The notes below the pieces were generated by a model. That model made no database searches, had not been told where the DNA came from, and was given only the letters and a program-made list of their open reading frames with translations. This document shows, piece by piece, positions 18,153 to 29,422 of a DNA stretch of 64,000 bases; position 1 is the stretch's first letter; each line of letters opens with the position of its first letter. Both the position numbers and the translations under genes were made by a program. Origin of the DNA: Chromohalobacter beijerinckii (GTDB lineage: Bacteria; Pseudomonadota; Gammaproteobacteria; Pseudomonadales; Halomonadaceae); NCBI RefSeq assembly GCF_023061185.1, contig NZ_JAKGAK010000013.1, positions 33,765-97,764 on the forward strand, given 5' to 3'.

Positions 18153-18181
18153 CTTGAAAGGCGTGGCCCCACCCCCCAAAT
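18153..18181 (+). promoter_or_regulatory. Sigma-32 promoter of dnaK
   Basis: CTTGAAA (18153-18159) is an exact -35 match; after a 14-base spacer comes CCCCAAAT (18174-18181), one base off the -10 consensus. It lies in the grpE-dnaK gap, about 70 bases before dnaK, so dnaK-dnaJ can be heat-induced independently of grpE. Confidence 0.82.
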
Positions 18182-18251
18182 AGACGAACAACGAGGCGGC
18201 AATGCCGCCGACGAAGACGAAACAGTCAAGCAACGATTTTGAGGTATTCCA

Positions 18252-20186
18252 ATGGGACGCATCATCGGTATTGATTTGGGGACCACCAACTCCTGTGTTG
18301 CCATCCTTGACGGCGGCAACGCGAAGGTGATCGAAAACGCGGAAGGTGCACGCACCACGCCGTCCATCATCGCTTACACCGACGATGGTGAGACGCTGGT
18401 TGGCCAGGCAGCCAAGCGCCAGGCCGTCACCAACCCGAGCAACACGCTGTACGCGATCAAGCGCCTGATCGGCCGCAAGTTCAAGGACGACGTCGTCCAG
18501 AAAGACATCAAGATGGTGCCTTACACCATCGCTGAGGCCGATAACGGCGATGCTTGGGTCGAGGTCAAGGGCAGCAAGTTGGCACCGCCGCAGGTTAGTG
18601 CGGAAGTGCTGAAGAAGATGAAGAAGACCGCCGAAGACTATCTCGGTGAAGAAGTCACCGACGCGGTGATCACCGTGCCGGCTTACTTCAACGATAGCCA
18701 GCGTCAAGCTACCAAGGACGCGGGGCGCATCGCCGGTCTCGAAGTCAAGCGTATCATCAACGAGCCGACGGCGGCCGCGCTGGCCTATGGCATGGACAAG
18801 GCGCGTGGCGACAAGACCATCGCGGTCTATGACCTGGGCGGCGGTACCTTCGATATCTCCATCATCGAAGTGGCCGATGTCGATGGCGAGACCCAGTTCG
18901 AGGTGCTGGCCACCAATGGTGACACCTTCCTGGGCGGCGAAGATTTCGATCTCAAGCTGATCGACTATCTCGTGCAGCAGTTCAAGAGCGATTCCGGCAT
19001 CGATCTGTCCGGCGACAGCCTTGCCATGCAGCGTCTGAAGGAAGCTGCCGAGAAGGCCAAGATCGAGCTCTCCTCGGCACAGCAGACCGAGGTCAACCTG
19101 CCGTACATCACGGCCGATAACACTGGGCCCAAGCACCTTAACGTCAAGGTCACGCGTGCCAAGCTCGAGTCGTTGGTCGAAGAGCTGGTGCAGAACTCGT
19201 TGGCGCCTTGCAAGACGGCGCTTAGTGACGCCGGTCTGTCCTCGTCCGAGATCGACGACGTGATCCTGGTGGGTGGCCAGACGCGCATGCCGCTGGTGCA
19301 GTCCAAGGTTGCCGACTTCTTCGGCAAGGACGCCCGCAAGGACGTCAACCCGGATGAAGCTGTGGCCGTTGGCGCGGCAATCCAGGGCGGCGTACTGGGC
19401 GGCGACGTCAAGGACGTGCTACTGCTCGACGTCACGCCGCTGACTCTGGGCATCGAAACGCTGGGTGGCGTCATGACGCCGCTGATCGAGAAGAACACCA
19501 CGATCCCGACCAAGAAGACGCAGACCTTCTCGACGGCGGATGACAACCAGACTGCCGTGACCATTCACGTGCAGCAGGGTGAGCGCAAGCAGTCCAGCGG
19601 CAACAAGTCACTGGGTCGCTTCGATCTGGCCGACATTCCGCCGGCGCCGCGTGGCGTGCCGCAGATCGAAGTCGCATTCGATCTGGATGCCAACGGTATC
19701 CTCAACGTCTCCGCCAAGGACAAGGCTACCGGCAAGGAACAGTCCATCGTCATCAAGGCCTCTGGTGGTCTTTCCGACGAAGAGATCGATCAGATGGTCC
19801 AGGACGCCGAAGCGCATGAGGCCGAGGACAAGAAGTTCGAGGAACTGGTGCAGCTGCGTAACCAGGCCGATGGCATGGTCCATGCCGCGCGCAAGACCCT
19901 CGAAGAAGCCGGCGATAAGGTCGAGGCCAGCGAGAAAGAGCAGATCGAGACCGCGATCAGCGAACTTGAGGAAGCCACTAAGGGCGACGACCAGGAGCAT
20001 ATCCAGGCCAAGCTCGATGCGCTGACCGAAGCCTCCGGTAACCTGGCGCAGAAGATGTACGCCGAACAAGGCGATGCGAGCGCCGAGGGCGGTGAGCAGC
20101 AAGCCGACGATGGCGCCCAGAAGAAAGAAGACGACGTGGTTGACGCCGAGTACGAGGAAGTCAACGACGACCAGAAAAAGCAGTAA
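18252..20186 (+). CDS. dnaK: Hsp70 chaperone DnaK
   Basis: ATP-driven chaperone working with DnaJ and GrpE. The 644-residue protein begins [18 protein letters not shown] (phosphate-1 motif). The ATPase signatures [16 protein letters not shown] near 195 and [14 protein letters not shown] near 338 are present. The substrate domain follows the [16 protein letters not shown] linker, and the acidic C-terminus ends [14 protein letters not shown], like the EEVKD-type tail of bacterial DnaK. Confidence 0.98.
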   Translation: MGRIIGIDLGTTNSCVAILDGGNAKVIENAEGARTTPSIIAYTDDGETLVGQAAKRQAVTNPSNTLYAIKRLIGRKFKDDVVQKDIKMVPYTIAEADNGDAWVEVKGSKLAPPQVSAEVLKKMKKTAEDYLGEEVTDAVITVPAYFNDSQRQATKDAGRIAGLEVKRIINEPTAAALAYGMDKARGDKTIAVYDLGGGTFDISIIEVADVDGETQFEVLATNGDTFLGGEDFDLKLIDYLVQQFKSDSGIDLSGDSLAMQRLKEAAEKAKIELSSAQQTEVNLPYITADNTGPKHLNVKVTRAKLESLVEELVQNSLAPCKTALSDAGLSSSEIDDVILVGGQTRMPLVQSKVADFFGKDARKDVNPDEAVAVGAAIQGGVLGGDVKDVLLLDVTPLTLGIETLGGVMTPLIEKNTTIPTKKTQTFSTADDNQTAVTIHVQQGERKQSSGNKSLGRFDLADIPPAPRGVPQIEVAFDLDANGILNVSAKDKATGKEQSIVIKASGGLSDEEIDQMVQDAEAHEAEDKKFEELVQLRNQADGMVHAARKTLEEAGDKVEASEKEQIETAISELEEATKGDDQEHIQAKLDALTEASGNLAQKMYAEQGDASAEGGEQQADDGAQKKEDDVVDAEYEEVNDDQKKQ

Positions 20187-20212
20187 CCACGACGTCTGAT
20201 GCTCGCATGACG

Positions 20213-20241
20213 GCAGCGCGGGGGATGCTCTCCCGCGTTGC
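20213..20241 (+). other. Stem-loop in the dnaK-dnaJ gap
   Basis: GCAGCGCGGG / CCCGCGTTGC (10 bp, one G-T pair) with a 9-base loop, followed by TGTTT. A partial terminator or mRNA-stability element that could lower dnaJ relative to dnaK; the U-run is weak. Confidence 0.5.
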
Positions 20242-20276
20242 TGTTTGCGCAGCGCCGACACGGAGGCGGACCATCC

Positions 20277-21416
20277 ATGTCCAAGCGTGACTATTACGAA
20301 GTATTGGGCATCGAGCGGGGAGCTGATCAGAAAGAGATCAAAAAGGCTTACCGTCGACTCGCCCAGAAGTACCATCCGGATCGTAATCCGGATGATGACA
20401 CCTCGGCGGAGAAGTTCCGCGAAGTCTCCGAGGCTTATGAAGTCCTCGCCGATGAAGAAAAGCGTGCTGCCTATGATCAGTTCGGCCATGCCGGCGTTGA
20501 TGGTCAAGGGGGCGGCGGCTTCGGTGGCGGCGGCGCCGGAGCAGGCGGATTCAGCGATATCTTCGGCGATGTGTTCGGCGATATCTTCGGGGGCGGCGGT
20601 CGTCGCAACCCCAATGCGCCGCAGCGTGGTGCCGACCTGCGCTACAACCTCGAGATCGATCTAGAGGACGCCGTTGCCGGTACCACGGTCGATATTCGCG
20701 TACCGCGTCACGTCGCATGTGAGCATTGCGATGGCGATGGCGCCGAGCCGGGTTCCAGCAAGGAGACCTGCCCGACCTGTCACGGTCAGGGTCAGGTGCG
20801 CATGCAGCAGGGCTTCTTCGCCGTGCAGCAGACCTGCCCGACCTGTCATGGCGCTGGTCAGAGCATCAAGGTGCCGTGCCGCAAGTGTCATGGTGAAGGT
20901 CGCGTGCGCGAAACGCGGACCTTGTCCGTGAAGATCCCTGCCGGGGTCGATACCGGTGATCGGATTCGTCTCAACAACGAAGGTGAATCGGGGCTCAACG
21001 GTGGGCCGCCGGGTGACCTTTACGTACAGGCAGCGATCAAGCCGCACCCGATCTTCGAGCGTGACGGTCGCCATCTGCTGTGTGACGTACCGATCAACTT
21101 CATCGATGCGACGCTGGGCGGCGAGCTGGAAGTGCCGACCCTGGACGGTCGAGTCAAGTTGAAGATTCCGCCGGAGACGCAAACCGGCAAGATGTTCCGG
21201 CTCAAGGGCAAGGGCGTCAAACCGGTTCGCGGCGGCCCGCCAGGCGATCTGTTGTGCAAGGTCGTGGTGGAAACGCCAGTCAACTTGAGCGAGGAACAGA
21301 AGGATCTGCTGCGCAGCTTCCAGGAAAGCCTGGACGGCAGCAACAGCCATCACTCGCCTAAGAAGTCGAGCTTCTTCGACGGCGTGAAGAAGTTCTTCGA
21401 GGACATGAAGCCGTAG
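20277..21416 (+). CDS. dnaJ: Hsp40 co-chaperone DnaJ
   Basis: Stimulates DnaK ATPase and delivers substrates. The 379-residue protein starts [11 protein letters not shown] at 20277 after CGGAGGCGG. It has a J-domain with HPD near residue 33, a Gly/Phe-rich linker (about 75-115), four CxxCxGxG zinc motifs (about 145-215, CEHCDGDG to CRKCHGEG) and two C-terminal substrate domains. A strong terminator follows. Confidence 0.98.
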   Translation: MSKRDYYEVLGIERGADQKEIKKAYRRLAQKYHPDRNPDDDTSAEKFREVSEAYEVLADEEKRAAYDQFGHAGVDGQGGGGFGGGGAGAGGFSDIFGDVFGDIFGGGGRRNPNAPQRGADLRYNLEIDLEDAVAGTTVDIRVPRHVACEHCDGDGAEPGSSKETCPTCHGQGQVRMQQGFFAVQQTCPTCHGAGQSIKVPCRKCHGEGRVRETRTLSVKIPAGVDTGDRIRLNNEGESGLNGGPPGDLYVQAAIKPHPIFERDGRHLLCDVPINFIDATLGGELEVPTLDGRVKLKIPPETQTGKMFRLKGKGVKPVRGGPPGDLLCKVVVETPVNLSEEQKDLLRSFQESLDGSNSHHSPKKSSFFDGVKKFFEDMKP

Positions 21417-21441
21417 GCGAACCTCGGCATTTTCTCCTCAG

Positions 21442-21473
21442 ACCCCGCCATGGCTTACATGGCGGGGTTTTCT
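21442..21473 (+). terminator. Terminator after dnaJ
   Basis: Stem ACCCCGCCATG / CATGGCGGGGT with a 5-base loop, followed by TTTTCTC. Confidence 0.88.
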
Positions 21474-21561
21474 CGTATAAGGGGCTGGCCTCGCTGCACA
21501 GGCGAGTGCTGTCTTACCTCGAACGCTTCGTTGCGTGTTGGGAGTGCCCGTGCGTGCCATA

Positions 21562-21591
21562 ATTCGATTACCATTAGAATGCTAATCGAAT
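21562..21591. promoter_or_regulatory. 30-bp near-perfect palindrome, candidate operator
   Basis: ATTCGATTA (21562-21570) and TAATCGAAT (21583-21591) are perfect inverted copies. CATT and AATG pair inside them, so 13 of 15 positions are symmetric. It is AT-rich in a GC-rich region and ends 11 bases before the DUF2218 start, overlapping the likely promoter or leader. It resembles a metal-regulator (Fur or Zur type) site loosely, not exactly; the regulator is unknown. Confidence 0.6.
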
Positions 21592-21602
21592 AGGGAGGCC
21601 TT

Positions 21603-21893
21603 ATGTCCGAGTCCCAAGCTGTCGTGTCGACGACATCCGGTTCGCGTTATATCAATCGCCTGTGCAAGCACTGGCAGCACAAGCTGAGCGTTGCCCACGA
21701 CGAGCATCAGGGGCGCGTCACGTTCGATGGCGGGGTGTGCCACATGCGCGCCGAGGCGGGTGCCTTGCATCTGCAACTGACGGCCGAGGATGCGGCGACC
21801 CGTGAGCGCCTCGAAGAGGTCGTCGCGGTGCATCTCGAGCGAATGGCGAACCGCGAGACGCTCGATATTGTCTGGCAGCCTGCTGTGACGTGA
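21603..21893 (+). CDS. DUF2218 domain protein
   Basis: A 96-residue soluble protein of the DUF2218 family: SRYINRLCKHWQHKLSVAHDEHQGRVTFDGGVCHMRAE followed by LEEVVAVHLERMANRETLDIVWQ. No function is established; conserved Cys27 and His29 and a histidine-rich middle could bind a metal, but that is inference. The start follows AGGGAGG. It is a single-gene unit behind the 21562-21591 palindrome and between dnaJ and dapB. Confidence 0.85.
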   Translation: MSESQAVVSTTSGSRYINRLCKHWQHKLSVAHDEHQGRVTFDGGVCHMRAEAGALHLQLTAEDAATRERLEEVVAVHLERMANRETLDIVWQPAVT

Positions 21894-21933
21894 TGCCGAC
21901 GTGGCTTCATCCGCGATCACGTCATATTCATGA

Positions 21934-22824
<891 letters not shown>

Positions 22825-22901
22825 TCTACGACCTGTAAATCGCGTATCATCGAGCCAATTTGGCCAAGCAAACGCATTGATGGCCACAGGGATCCGAGCG
22901 A

Positions 22902-23000
22902 ATGACAACAAGGCGGGATGAAACCGGGCTTCTTTCAGGTTTCGTCCCGCTTTTTTACGACCCGCGAGCAGCGGTCGTCGATACTCTCAGTGCTCCTTGA
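22902..23000 (+). CDS. Possible carA leader peptide frame (32 codons)
   Basis: An uninterrupted frame from ATG 22902 to TGA 23000 encodes a 32-residue peptide (begins MTTRRDETGLL) that runs straight through the terminator hairpin at 22913-22956 and ends 67 bases before carA. This arrangement resembles leader-peptide attenuation of pyrimidine genes (pyrBI, pyrE). There is only a weak Shine-Dalgarno, so it may be fortuitous. Confidence 0.3.
   Translation: MTTRRDETGLLSGFVPLFYDPRAAVVDTLSAP
22913..22956 (+). terminator. Terminator or attenuator between dapB and carA
   Basis: GCGGGATGAAACC / GGTTTCGTCCCGC (13 bp, one G-T pair) with a 12-base loop, then TTTTTT. It lies 90 bases after dapB and 110 before carA, so it could simply end dapB or attenuate carA. 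Confidence 0.82.
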
Positions 23001-23067
23001 ATACGAGGGGCCCGGCGGCTCGCCGGCCCTGGCTCAGACTCGCGCATGACAAGGGGAGGACGTTGCG

Positions 23068-24213
23068 TTGATCAGACCCGCGATATTGGCCTTGGAAGAC
23101 GGTAGTGTATTTCATGGCAGCGCCATCGGAGCCGATGGGCAAACGAGTGGTGAAGTGGTTTTCAATACGGCCATGACTGGCTATCAGGAAATCCTCACCG
23201 ACCCCTCCTATACGCGACAAATCGTTACCCTCACTTATCCTCATATCGGCAATACCGGCGTCAACGCCGAGGACATCGAGTCCGCCGCCATCGCTGCGGC
23301 CGGTTTGGTGATCCGTGACTTGCCGCTCATGGCCAGCAGCTTCCGTAGTGAGGCGAGCCTCGACGAGTACCTCAAGCGTGGCAACGTGCTGGGCATCGCC
23401 GATATCGATACGCGGCGTCTGACGCGACTGTTGCGTGACAAGGGTGCGCAGAACGGTGCGATTCTGGCGGGTAGCGATGCCGAGGGCGAGGATGCCGTCG
23501 AGCGGGCCTTGGCTGCCGCGCGCGCCTTTCCCGGCCTCAAAGGCATGGATCTCGCCAAGGAAGTCAGCTGCCGCGACACTTATGAATGGAACGAAGGCGA
23601 ATGGGCGCTGGGCAGCGGCTACACCGATGCGGCCGAGCGCGAGCGTCCGTTTCATGTGGTGGCGTATGACTATGGGGCGAAGTTCAACATTCTGCGCATG
23701 TTGGCCTCGCGGGGATGCCGCCTGACGGTGGTGCCGGCACAGACCCCGGCCGCCGACGTGCTGGCGATGAACCCTGATGGTGTCTTCCTGGCCAATGGGC
23801 CTGGCGACCCGGAGCCTTGCGATTACGCCATCGCGGCGATTCGCGAGGTCATCGCCGCCGATGTGCCGCTGTTCGGCATTTGCCTTGGGCACCAACTGCT
23901 GGGGTTGGCCTCCGGGGCGCGCACGGTGAAGATGAACAACGGCCATCATGGCGCCAACCATCCGGTCGAGGACCTCGATACCGGCCGGGTAATGATCACC
24001 AGCCAGAATCACGGCTTCGCGGTCGACGAAGCGAGTCTGCCGGCCAACGTGCGGGCCACGCACCGTTCGCTGTTCGATGGCACGTTGCAAGGCATCGAGC
24101 GTACCGATTGCTCGGCGTTCAGCTTTCAGGGCCATCCCGAGGCCAGCCCCGGCCCGCGCGATGTTGCGCCGCTATTCGACCGCTTCATCGCCTCGATGCA
24201 AGCGCGTCGCTAA
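23068..24213 (+). CDS. carA: Carbamoyl-phosphate synthase small subunit
   Basis: Glutaminase subunit that feeds ammonia to CarB for arginine and pyrimidine synthesis. The 381-residue protein begins at a TTG codon (23068) after AGGGGAGGA; translation [16 protein letters not shown] matches the family from residue 2. The class-I glutamine amidotransferase triad is visible: Cys272 in FGICLGHQ, and His/Glu in [10 protein letters not shown] near 356. Followed by carB after 72 bases that contain a hairpin. Confidence 0.97.
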   Translation: MIRPAILALEDGSVFHGSAIGADGQTSGEVVFNTAMTGYQEILTDPSYTRQIVTLTYPHIGNTGVNAEDIESAAIAAAGLVIRDLPLMASSFRSEASLDEYLKRGNVLGIADIDTRRLTRLLRDKGAQNGAILAGSDAEGEDAVERALAAARAFPGLKGMDLAKEVSCRDTYEWNEGEWALGSGYTDAAERERPFHVVAYDYGAKFNILRMLASRGCRLTVVPAQTPAADVLAMNPDGVFLANGPGDPEPCDYAIAAIREVIAADVPLFGICLGHQLLGLASGARTVKMNNGHHGANHPVEDLDTGRVMITSQNHGFAVDEASLPANVRATHRSLFDGTLQGIERTDCSAFSFQGHPEASPGPRDVAPLFDRFIASMQARR

Positions 24214-24218
24214 GGCCC

Positions 24219-24239
24219 CGCCTCCGCGCGGCGGAGGCG
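24219..24239 (+). other. Hairpin in the carA-carB gap
   Basis: CGCCTCCGC / GCGGAGGCG with loop GCG, just after the carA stop. There is no U-run, so it is more likely an mRNA-stability or processing element than a terminator. Confidence 0.5.
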
Positions 24240-24285
24240 CTTTCACGTTGAGCCGTCGTCAGTCACCAAGTTAGCGGGAATCGTC

Positions 24286-27200
24286 ATGCCGAAACGTACC
24301 GACCTTCAAAGCATCCTGATCATCGGCGCTGGGCCCATCGTCATTGGCCAGGCGTGCGAATTCGATTACTCCGGCGCTCAGGCCTGCAAGGCGCTGCGCG
24401 AGGAGGGCTATCGGGTCATCCTGGTCAACTCTAATCCGGCCACCATCATGACCGATCCGGTGATGGCGGATGCGACCTATATCGAGCCGATCACCTGGCA
24501 GGCGGTGGCCCAGATCATCGAGAAGGAGCGCCCCGACGCCATCCTGCCGACGATGGGTGGGCAGACGGCGCTCAACTGCGCGCTGGATCTCGACAAACAT
24601 GGCGTGTTGACGCAATACGGCGTGGAGATGATCGGTGCCAATGCCGATGCCATCAATAAGGCCGAAGATCGCGATCTGTTCGACAAGGCCATGAAGAACA
24701 TCGGCTTGGAGTGTCCCAAGGCCAAAGTCGCCCATCGCATGAGCGAAGCGTGGGAGATCCAGGGCGAGCTGGGCTTCCCGGTGATCATCCGGCCGTCTTA
24801 TACCATGGGTGGCTCCGGCGGTGGGGTGGCCTACAACAAGGAAGAGTTCGAAGAAATCTGTACGCGGGGGTTCGAGCTTTCCAACAACCATGAGCTGTTG
24901 ATCGACGAGTCGCTGCTGGGCTGGAAGGAATATGAGATGGAGGTCGTGCGCGACAAGCACGACAACTGCATCATCGTCTGCGCGATCGAGAACTTCGATC
25001 CCATGGGTGTGCACACCGGGGACTCCATCACCGTCGCGCCGGCGCAGACGCTGACCGACAAGGAATATCAGATCATGCGTGACGCCTCATTGGCGGTGTT
25101 GCGCGAGATCGGTGTCGAGACCGGTGGTTCCAACGTGCAGTTCGGCGTCGATCCGCAGACCGGTCGTGTGGTGGTCATCGAGATGAACCCGCGCGTCAGC
25201 CGCTCCTCGGCACTGGCGTCCAAGGCCACCGGCTTTCCGATCGCCAAGATTGCCGCCAAGCTGGCGGTGGGCTACACGCTCGATGAGTTGCAGAACGACA
25301 TCACCGGCGGCAAGACACCGGCTTCGTTCGAGCCGTCCATCGACTACGTCGTTACCAAGATTCCACGCTTCACCTTCGAGAAGTTTCCCCAGGCCAATGA
25401 TCGTCTGACCACGCAGATGAAATCGGTGGGCGAAACCATGGCCATCGGTCGGACCTTTCAGGAGTCATTGCAGAAGGCGCTGCGCGGCTTGGAAATCGGC
25501 GTCGATGGCCTGGATCCTAAGGTCACCGATTTCAACGGCGCGGGCATGGCGCTGATCAAGGGCGAGCTGCAGGCCGCCGGTGCCGATCGCATTTTCTTCG
25601 TCGCCGATGCGATGCGCGCGGGCATGAGCATCGACGAGGTCTTCGCGCTGACCAATATCGATCGTTGGTTCCTGGTGCAGATCGAGGAACTGGTGCGTCT
25701 TGAGCAGCAGACCGCCAGTCGCTCGCTGAACGAGCTGTCGGCGTCGGTGCTATTCCGCCTCAAGCGCAAGGGCTTTGCCGATGCGCGTCTTGCCTCGCTG
25801 CTTGGAGTTTCCGAGGAGGAGTTTCGTAAGACACGCCAGAAGCACGGCATTCGTCCGGTCTACAAGCGCGTCGACACCTGCGCGGCCGAGTTCGCCTCCG
25901 ACACGGCCTACATGTACTCCACCTACGAGGAAGAGTGCGAGGCGGAGGTCAGCGACCGCCAGAAGATCATGGTGTTGGGCGGCGGGCCCAACCGCATCGG
26001 ACAGGGCATCGAGTTCGACTATTGCTGCGTGCACGCGGCGCTCGCCATGCGCGAGGACGGCTTTGAAACCATCATGGTCAACTGCAACCCGGAAACCGTG
26101 TCCACCGATTACGACACCAGTGATCGCCTCTACTTCGAGCCGGTGACGCTCGAGGATGTGCTGGAGATTGCCGACAAGGAAAAGCCCACCGGTGTGATCG
26201 TGCAGTTTGGTGGACAGACGCCGCTCAAGCTGGCGCGTGCGCTTGAGGCGGCCGGTGTGCCGATCATCGGTACCACGCCAGATGCGATCGATCGCGCCGA
26301 GGATCGCGAGCGCTTCCAGAAGATGATCGATAAGCTGGGTCTCAAGCAGCCGCCCAACGCCACCGCGCGCAGCTTCGAGGATGCCTTCTCCAAGGCCGAG
26401 AAGATTGGCTATCCGCTGGTGGTGCGTCCCAGCTACGTGCTGGGAGGCCGCGCCATGGAGATCGTCTATGACGCTTCCGAGCTAGAAAACTACATGACGC
26501 ATGCGGTCAAGGTCTCCAACGATTCGCCGGTATTGCTGGATCACTTCCTCAATGCGGCCATCGAGGTCGATATCGACGCAGTCAGCGACGGCGAGCAGGT
26601 GGTGATCGGCGGCATCATGCAGCATATCGAGCAGGCCGGTGTGCACTCTGGCGACTCGGCGTGCTCGTTACCGCCGTATTCGCTGCCGCCGGAAGTGCAG
26701 GACGAGATGCGTGACCAGGTCAAGCGCATGGCGCTGGAGCTCAATGTTGTCGGGCTGATGAACGTGCAGCTCGCCTGGCAGGATGGCGAGATCTACGTCA
26801 TCGAGGTCAATCCGCGTGCGTCGCGTACGGTGCCTTTCGTGTCCAAGTGCATCGGTACCTCGCTGGCCCAGGTCGCGGCGCGCTGCATGGCCGGGAAGAC
26901 CCTTGCCGAGCAGGACTTTACCCGCGAACGCTTGCCAGGCTATTACAGCGTCAAGGAAGCCGTCTTCCCGTTCAATAAGTTCCCAGGCGTCGATCCGATC
27001 CTGTCACCGGAGATGAAGTCCACCGGTGAAGTGATGGGGAGCGGCGCGACCTTTGCCGAAGCCTTCTACAAGGCGCAGCTCGGTGCGGGCGAGGCGATTC
27101 CGCGCTTGAGCGGTGAGCGTCAGGCTTTCCTTTCGGTACGTGACCCAGACAAGAGCGAGATTACCGAGGTGGCTCAATCTCTGCTAGCATTGGGCTTTAG

Positions 27201-27516
27201 CCTGATCGCGACCCGTGGCACCGCCATCGCTCTCGAAGCGGCTGGCCTCCCGGTCAAGGTCGTCAATAAGGTCTATGAAGGCCGCCCCCATATCGTCGAT
27301 ATGCTCAAAAACGACGAGGTGGCCTATATCGTAAATACGACCGAAGGCCGCCAGGCGATCAGTGATTCTTCCGTGATCCGCCGTACCGCACTCGCTCGCA
27401 AGGTCCCTTATGCCACGACGCTGGCTGGGGCGCGGGCGGTGTGTATGGCGCTTGAGTATGGAAATGCAATTACCGTACGGCGGCTGCAGGAACTGCATGC
27501 AGGAGCAAGCACATGA
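24286..27516 (+). CDS. carB: Carbamoyl-phosphate synthase large subunit
   Basis: Makes carbamoyl phosphate from bicarbonate, ATP and ammonia. The 1076 residues carry the two homologous ATP-grasp halves: an N-half with [12 protein letters not shown] and [20 protein letters not shown], and a C-half with [12 protein letters not shown] and [17 protein letters not shown]-terminal allosteric MGS-like domain follows ([17 protein letters not shown]). The stop overlaps the greA start (ATGA), giving the carA-carB-greA arrangement also found in pseudomonads. Confidence 0.98.
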   Translation: MPKRTDLQSILIIGAGPIVIGQACEFDYSGAQACKALREEGYRVILVNSNPATIMTDPVMADATYIEPITWQAVAQIIEKERPDAILPTMGGQTALNCALDLDKHGVLTQYGVEMIGANADAINKAEDRDLFDKAMKNIGLECPKAKVAHRMSEAWEIQGELGFPVIIRPSYTMGGSGGGVAYNKEEFEEICTRGFELSNNHELLIDESLLGWKEYEMEVVRDKHDNCIIVCAIENFDPMGVHTGDSITVAPAQTLTDKEYQIMRDASLAVLREIGVETGGSNVQFGVDPQTGRVVVIEMNPRVSRSSALASKATGFPIAKIAAKLAVGYTLDELQNDITGGKTPASFEPSIDYVVTKIPRFTFEKFPQANDRLTTQMKSVGETMAIGRTFQESLQKALRGLEIGVDGLDPKVTDFNGAGMALIKGELQAAGADRIFFVADAMRAGMSIDEVFALTNIDRWFLVQIEELVRLEQQTASRSLNELSASVLFRLKRKGFADARLASLLGVSEEEFRKTRQKHGIRPVYKRVDTCAAEFASDTAYMYSTYEEECEAEVSDRQKIMVLGGGPNRIGQGIEFDYCCVHAALAMREDGFETIMVNCNPETVSTDYDTSDRLYFEPVTLEDVLEIADKEKPTGVIVQFGGQTPLKLARALEAAGVPIIGTTPDAIDRAEDRERFQKMIDKLGLKQPPNATARSFEDAFSKAEKIGYPLVVRPSYVLGGRAMEIVYDASELENYMTHAVKVSNDSPVLLDHFLNAAIEVDIDAVSDGEQVVIGGIMQHIEQAGVHSGDSACSLPPYSLPPEVQDEMRDQVKRMALELNVVGLMNVQLAWQDGEIYVIEVNPRASRTVPFVSKCIGTSLAQVAARCMAGKTLAEQDFTRERLPGYYSVKEAVFPFNKFPGVDPILSPEMKSTGEVMGSGATFAEAFYKAQLGAGEAIPRLSGERQAFLSVRDPDKSEITEVAQSLLALGFSLIATRGTAIALEAAGLPVKVVNKVYEGRPHIVDMLKNDEVAYIVNTTEGRQAISDSSVIRRTALARKVPYATTLAGARAVCMALEYGNAITVRRLQELHAGAST

Positions 27517-27989
27517 ATAAGGTCCCGATGACCGTCGCAGGTGAGCAAAGCCTGCGAAAGGAGCTCGAGCACCTCAAGAGCGTGGAGCGTCCCCAGGTGA
27601 TCAACGCCATTGCCGAGGCGCGTGAACACGGTGATCTCAAGGAGAACGCCGAGTACCATGCTGCGCGGGAGCAGCAAGGGTTCATCGAAGGGCGCATTCA
27701 GGAAATCGAAGGCAAGCTGTCCGCGTCGCAGGTGATCGACGTCACCAAGTTGCCCAAGACCGGCAAGGTGATCTTCGGCGTGACGGTCGAGCTGATCAAC
27801 CTCCAGGACGATGAGGAAGTGCGTTACCGGATCGTCGGCGAAGATGAAGCCGACATCAAAGAAGGGCGGATTTCCGTGACATCGCCGATCGCGCGCGCTC
27901 TGATCGGCAAGGAAGAGGGCGATACGGTGTTGGTGCGCACGCCGGGCGGCGATGTCGAATACGAGATTGCCGGGGTCGAGCACCTCTGA
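27513..27989 (+). CDS. greA: Transcription elongation factor GreA
   Basis: Stimulates transcript cleavage by backtracked RNA polymerase. The 158-residue protein has the N-terminal coiled coil with the acidic tip [18 protein letters not shown] (residues 37-54) and a C-terminal FKBP-like domain ([16 protein letters not shown]). Coupled to carB by a 4-base overlap. Confidence 0.97.
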   Translation: MNKVPMTVAGEQSLRKELEHLKSVERPQVINAIAEAREHGDLKENAEYHAAREQQGFIEGRIQEIEGKLSASQVIDVTKLPKTGKVIFGVTVELINLQDDEEVRYRIVGEDEADIKEGRISVTSPIARALIGKEEGDTVLVRTPGGDVEYEIAGVEHL

Positions 27990-28010
27990 GCCAAGCTCGA
28001 AGCTTGAAGA

Positions 28011-28047
28011 AAAACGCCTCGCAGCGCCGCTGCGAGGCGTTTTGTTT
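28011..28047. terminator. Bidirectional terminator greA / yhbY
   Basis: AAAACGCCTCGCAGCG and CGCTGCGAGGCGTTTT form a perfect 16-bp inverted repeat, with A-run and T-run at the two ends, between the convergent greA and yhbY. Confidence 0.92.
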
Positions 28048-28067
28048 TTCCGTTCGCGCGAAGCGCG

Positions 28068-28394
28068 TCAGCGCCGTCCGTGGTGGTTCTCGAAGCGCTG
28101 GATGTTGGATAGCTTGGGGTTGACGCGAGGGTTGCGGCGATAAAGCAGCGCAACCTTGCCGATCGTCTGGACGAGTTCGCTTTGGCTAGACTCGGTCAAC
28201 TCGTCGAGCACGGTCTGGCGGGCGTCGCGATCGCCGATGGCGAGCTTGATCTTGATCAGCTCGTGGTCTTCCAAGGCGCGAGCGAGCTCGGCCAAAACGC
28301 CTTCGGTCAGCCCGTTTTCCGAGACCGTCACCACGGGGTTCAAGTGGTGGCCGATGCTGCGAAATGCTTTCTTTTGTGCCTGTGACAAGCTCAT
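28068..28394 (-). CDS. yhbY: CRM-domain ribosome-associated RNA-binding protein YhbY
   Basis: A 108-residue CRM-domain protein associated with 50S subunit precursors in E. coli. Signature segments: KKAFRSIGHHLNPVVTVSENGLTEGVLAELARALEDHELIKIKL and the GxxG-like loop near IGKVALLYRRNP. Divergent from rlmE, as in E. coli (yhbY-rlmE-ftsH-folP-glmM). Confidence 0.95.
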   Translation of the reverse strand: MSLSQAQKKAFRSIGHHLNPVVTVSENGLTEGVLAELARALEDHELIKIKLAIGDRDARQTVLDELTESSQSELVQTIGKVALLYRRNPRVNPKLSNIQRFENHHGRR

Positions 28395-28651
28395 GGTATC
28401 GTGACTGTTCCGGGTTGGCGGACACTCGGCGTTTTGCCGAGGGCGTTATCTGAATGCGGCCAAGCCGCAGACCGGCGCAACTGCTATCGTTCGTTTTGGC
28501 CTTGTGGCCAGCCTTTGAAGTGTGGCGCCGAGAAAAGATAGAACGCGCCATGTTACGGGGAAAGCGGCGTCTTGGAAAGGCCGTGCCGCCCGCCCAGCTA
28601 GCCCGCCCTGCCTTCCGGATGAGTTTAGACCGCTATCGATTTAGGTGACCC

Positions 28652-29284
28652 GTGGCACGTTCCTCGCATACTAGCAAGAGCTCGGCCTCTTGGCTCAAGG
28701 AGCACTTCGACGATCGCTACGTACAGCGCTCGTGGCAAGATGGCTATCGCTCGCGAGCGAGTTACAAGCTACTCGAGCTCGATGCCAAGGATGCGCTGCT
28801 CAAGCCAGGCATGACCGTCATCGACCTTGGCGCCGCACCCGGCGGGTGGAGCCAGATTGCTGCCGACAAGGTCGGGGCCAAGGGCTGTGTGGTGGCGTCT
28901 GATCTCCTGGAGATGGATGCGTTGGCCGGAGTGACGTTCGTGCAGGGCGACTTCACCGAAATGGATGTGTTGGAGCGAGTTCTTGCCGCCTTGGACGGGC
29001 GCCGTGTCGACCTTGTGATGTCCGACATGGCCCCCAATATGAGTGGTATGGCGGCCATCGATCAGCCCCAGGCGATGTATCTCGTCGAACTGGCGCTGGA
29101 TCTGGCGCGCCAAACCTTATCGCCCGGTGGGCGCTTTCTGGCTAAGGTCTTCCAGGGAGAAGGGTTCGATGCATATTTGAAAGAGCTGCGCAGCAGCTTT
29201 CGCAAGGTGACGACTCGCAAGCCGGAGGCCTCGCGTACCCGTTCGCGCGAAGTCTATCTGCTTGCAGAAGGATTCCACGGCTGA
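28652..29284 (+). CDS. rlmE: 23S rRNA 2'-O-methyltransferase (U2552)
   Basis: SAM-dependent methylation of U2552 in the ribosomal A-loop, late in 50S assembly. The 210-residue protein begins at GTG 28652 ([19 protein letters not shown]). [13 protein letters not shown] is the SAM motif, and the catalytic K-D-K-E set is visible as [28 protein letters not shown] and [11 protein letters not shown]. ftsH follows 138 bases later. Confidence 0.96.
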   Translation: MARSSHTSKSSASWLKEHFDDRYVQRSWQDGYRSRASYKLLELDAKDALLKPGMTVIDLGAAPGGWSQIAADKVGAKGCVVASDLLEMDALAGVTFVQGDFTEMDVLERVLAALDGRRVDLVMSDMAPNMSGMAAIDQPQAMYLVELALDLARQTLSPGGRFLAKVFQGEGFDAYLKELRSSFRKVTTRKPEASRTRSREVYLLAEGFHG

Positions 29285-29422
29285 GCTTGCGTCCATAGGA
29301 CTTGCCCTCAGGCGTATCGGCTCGATAGTCATAATGACTTGGTAGTCGGAACGCTTCTTGTGGTGTAGTGTCCAATCTATGGTCCTGCTTGGCAGACAGT
29401 TGCATGCAATGAGGGTATTCCC

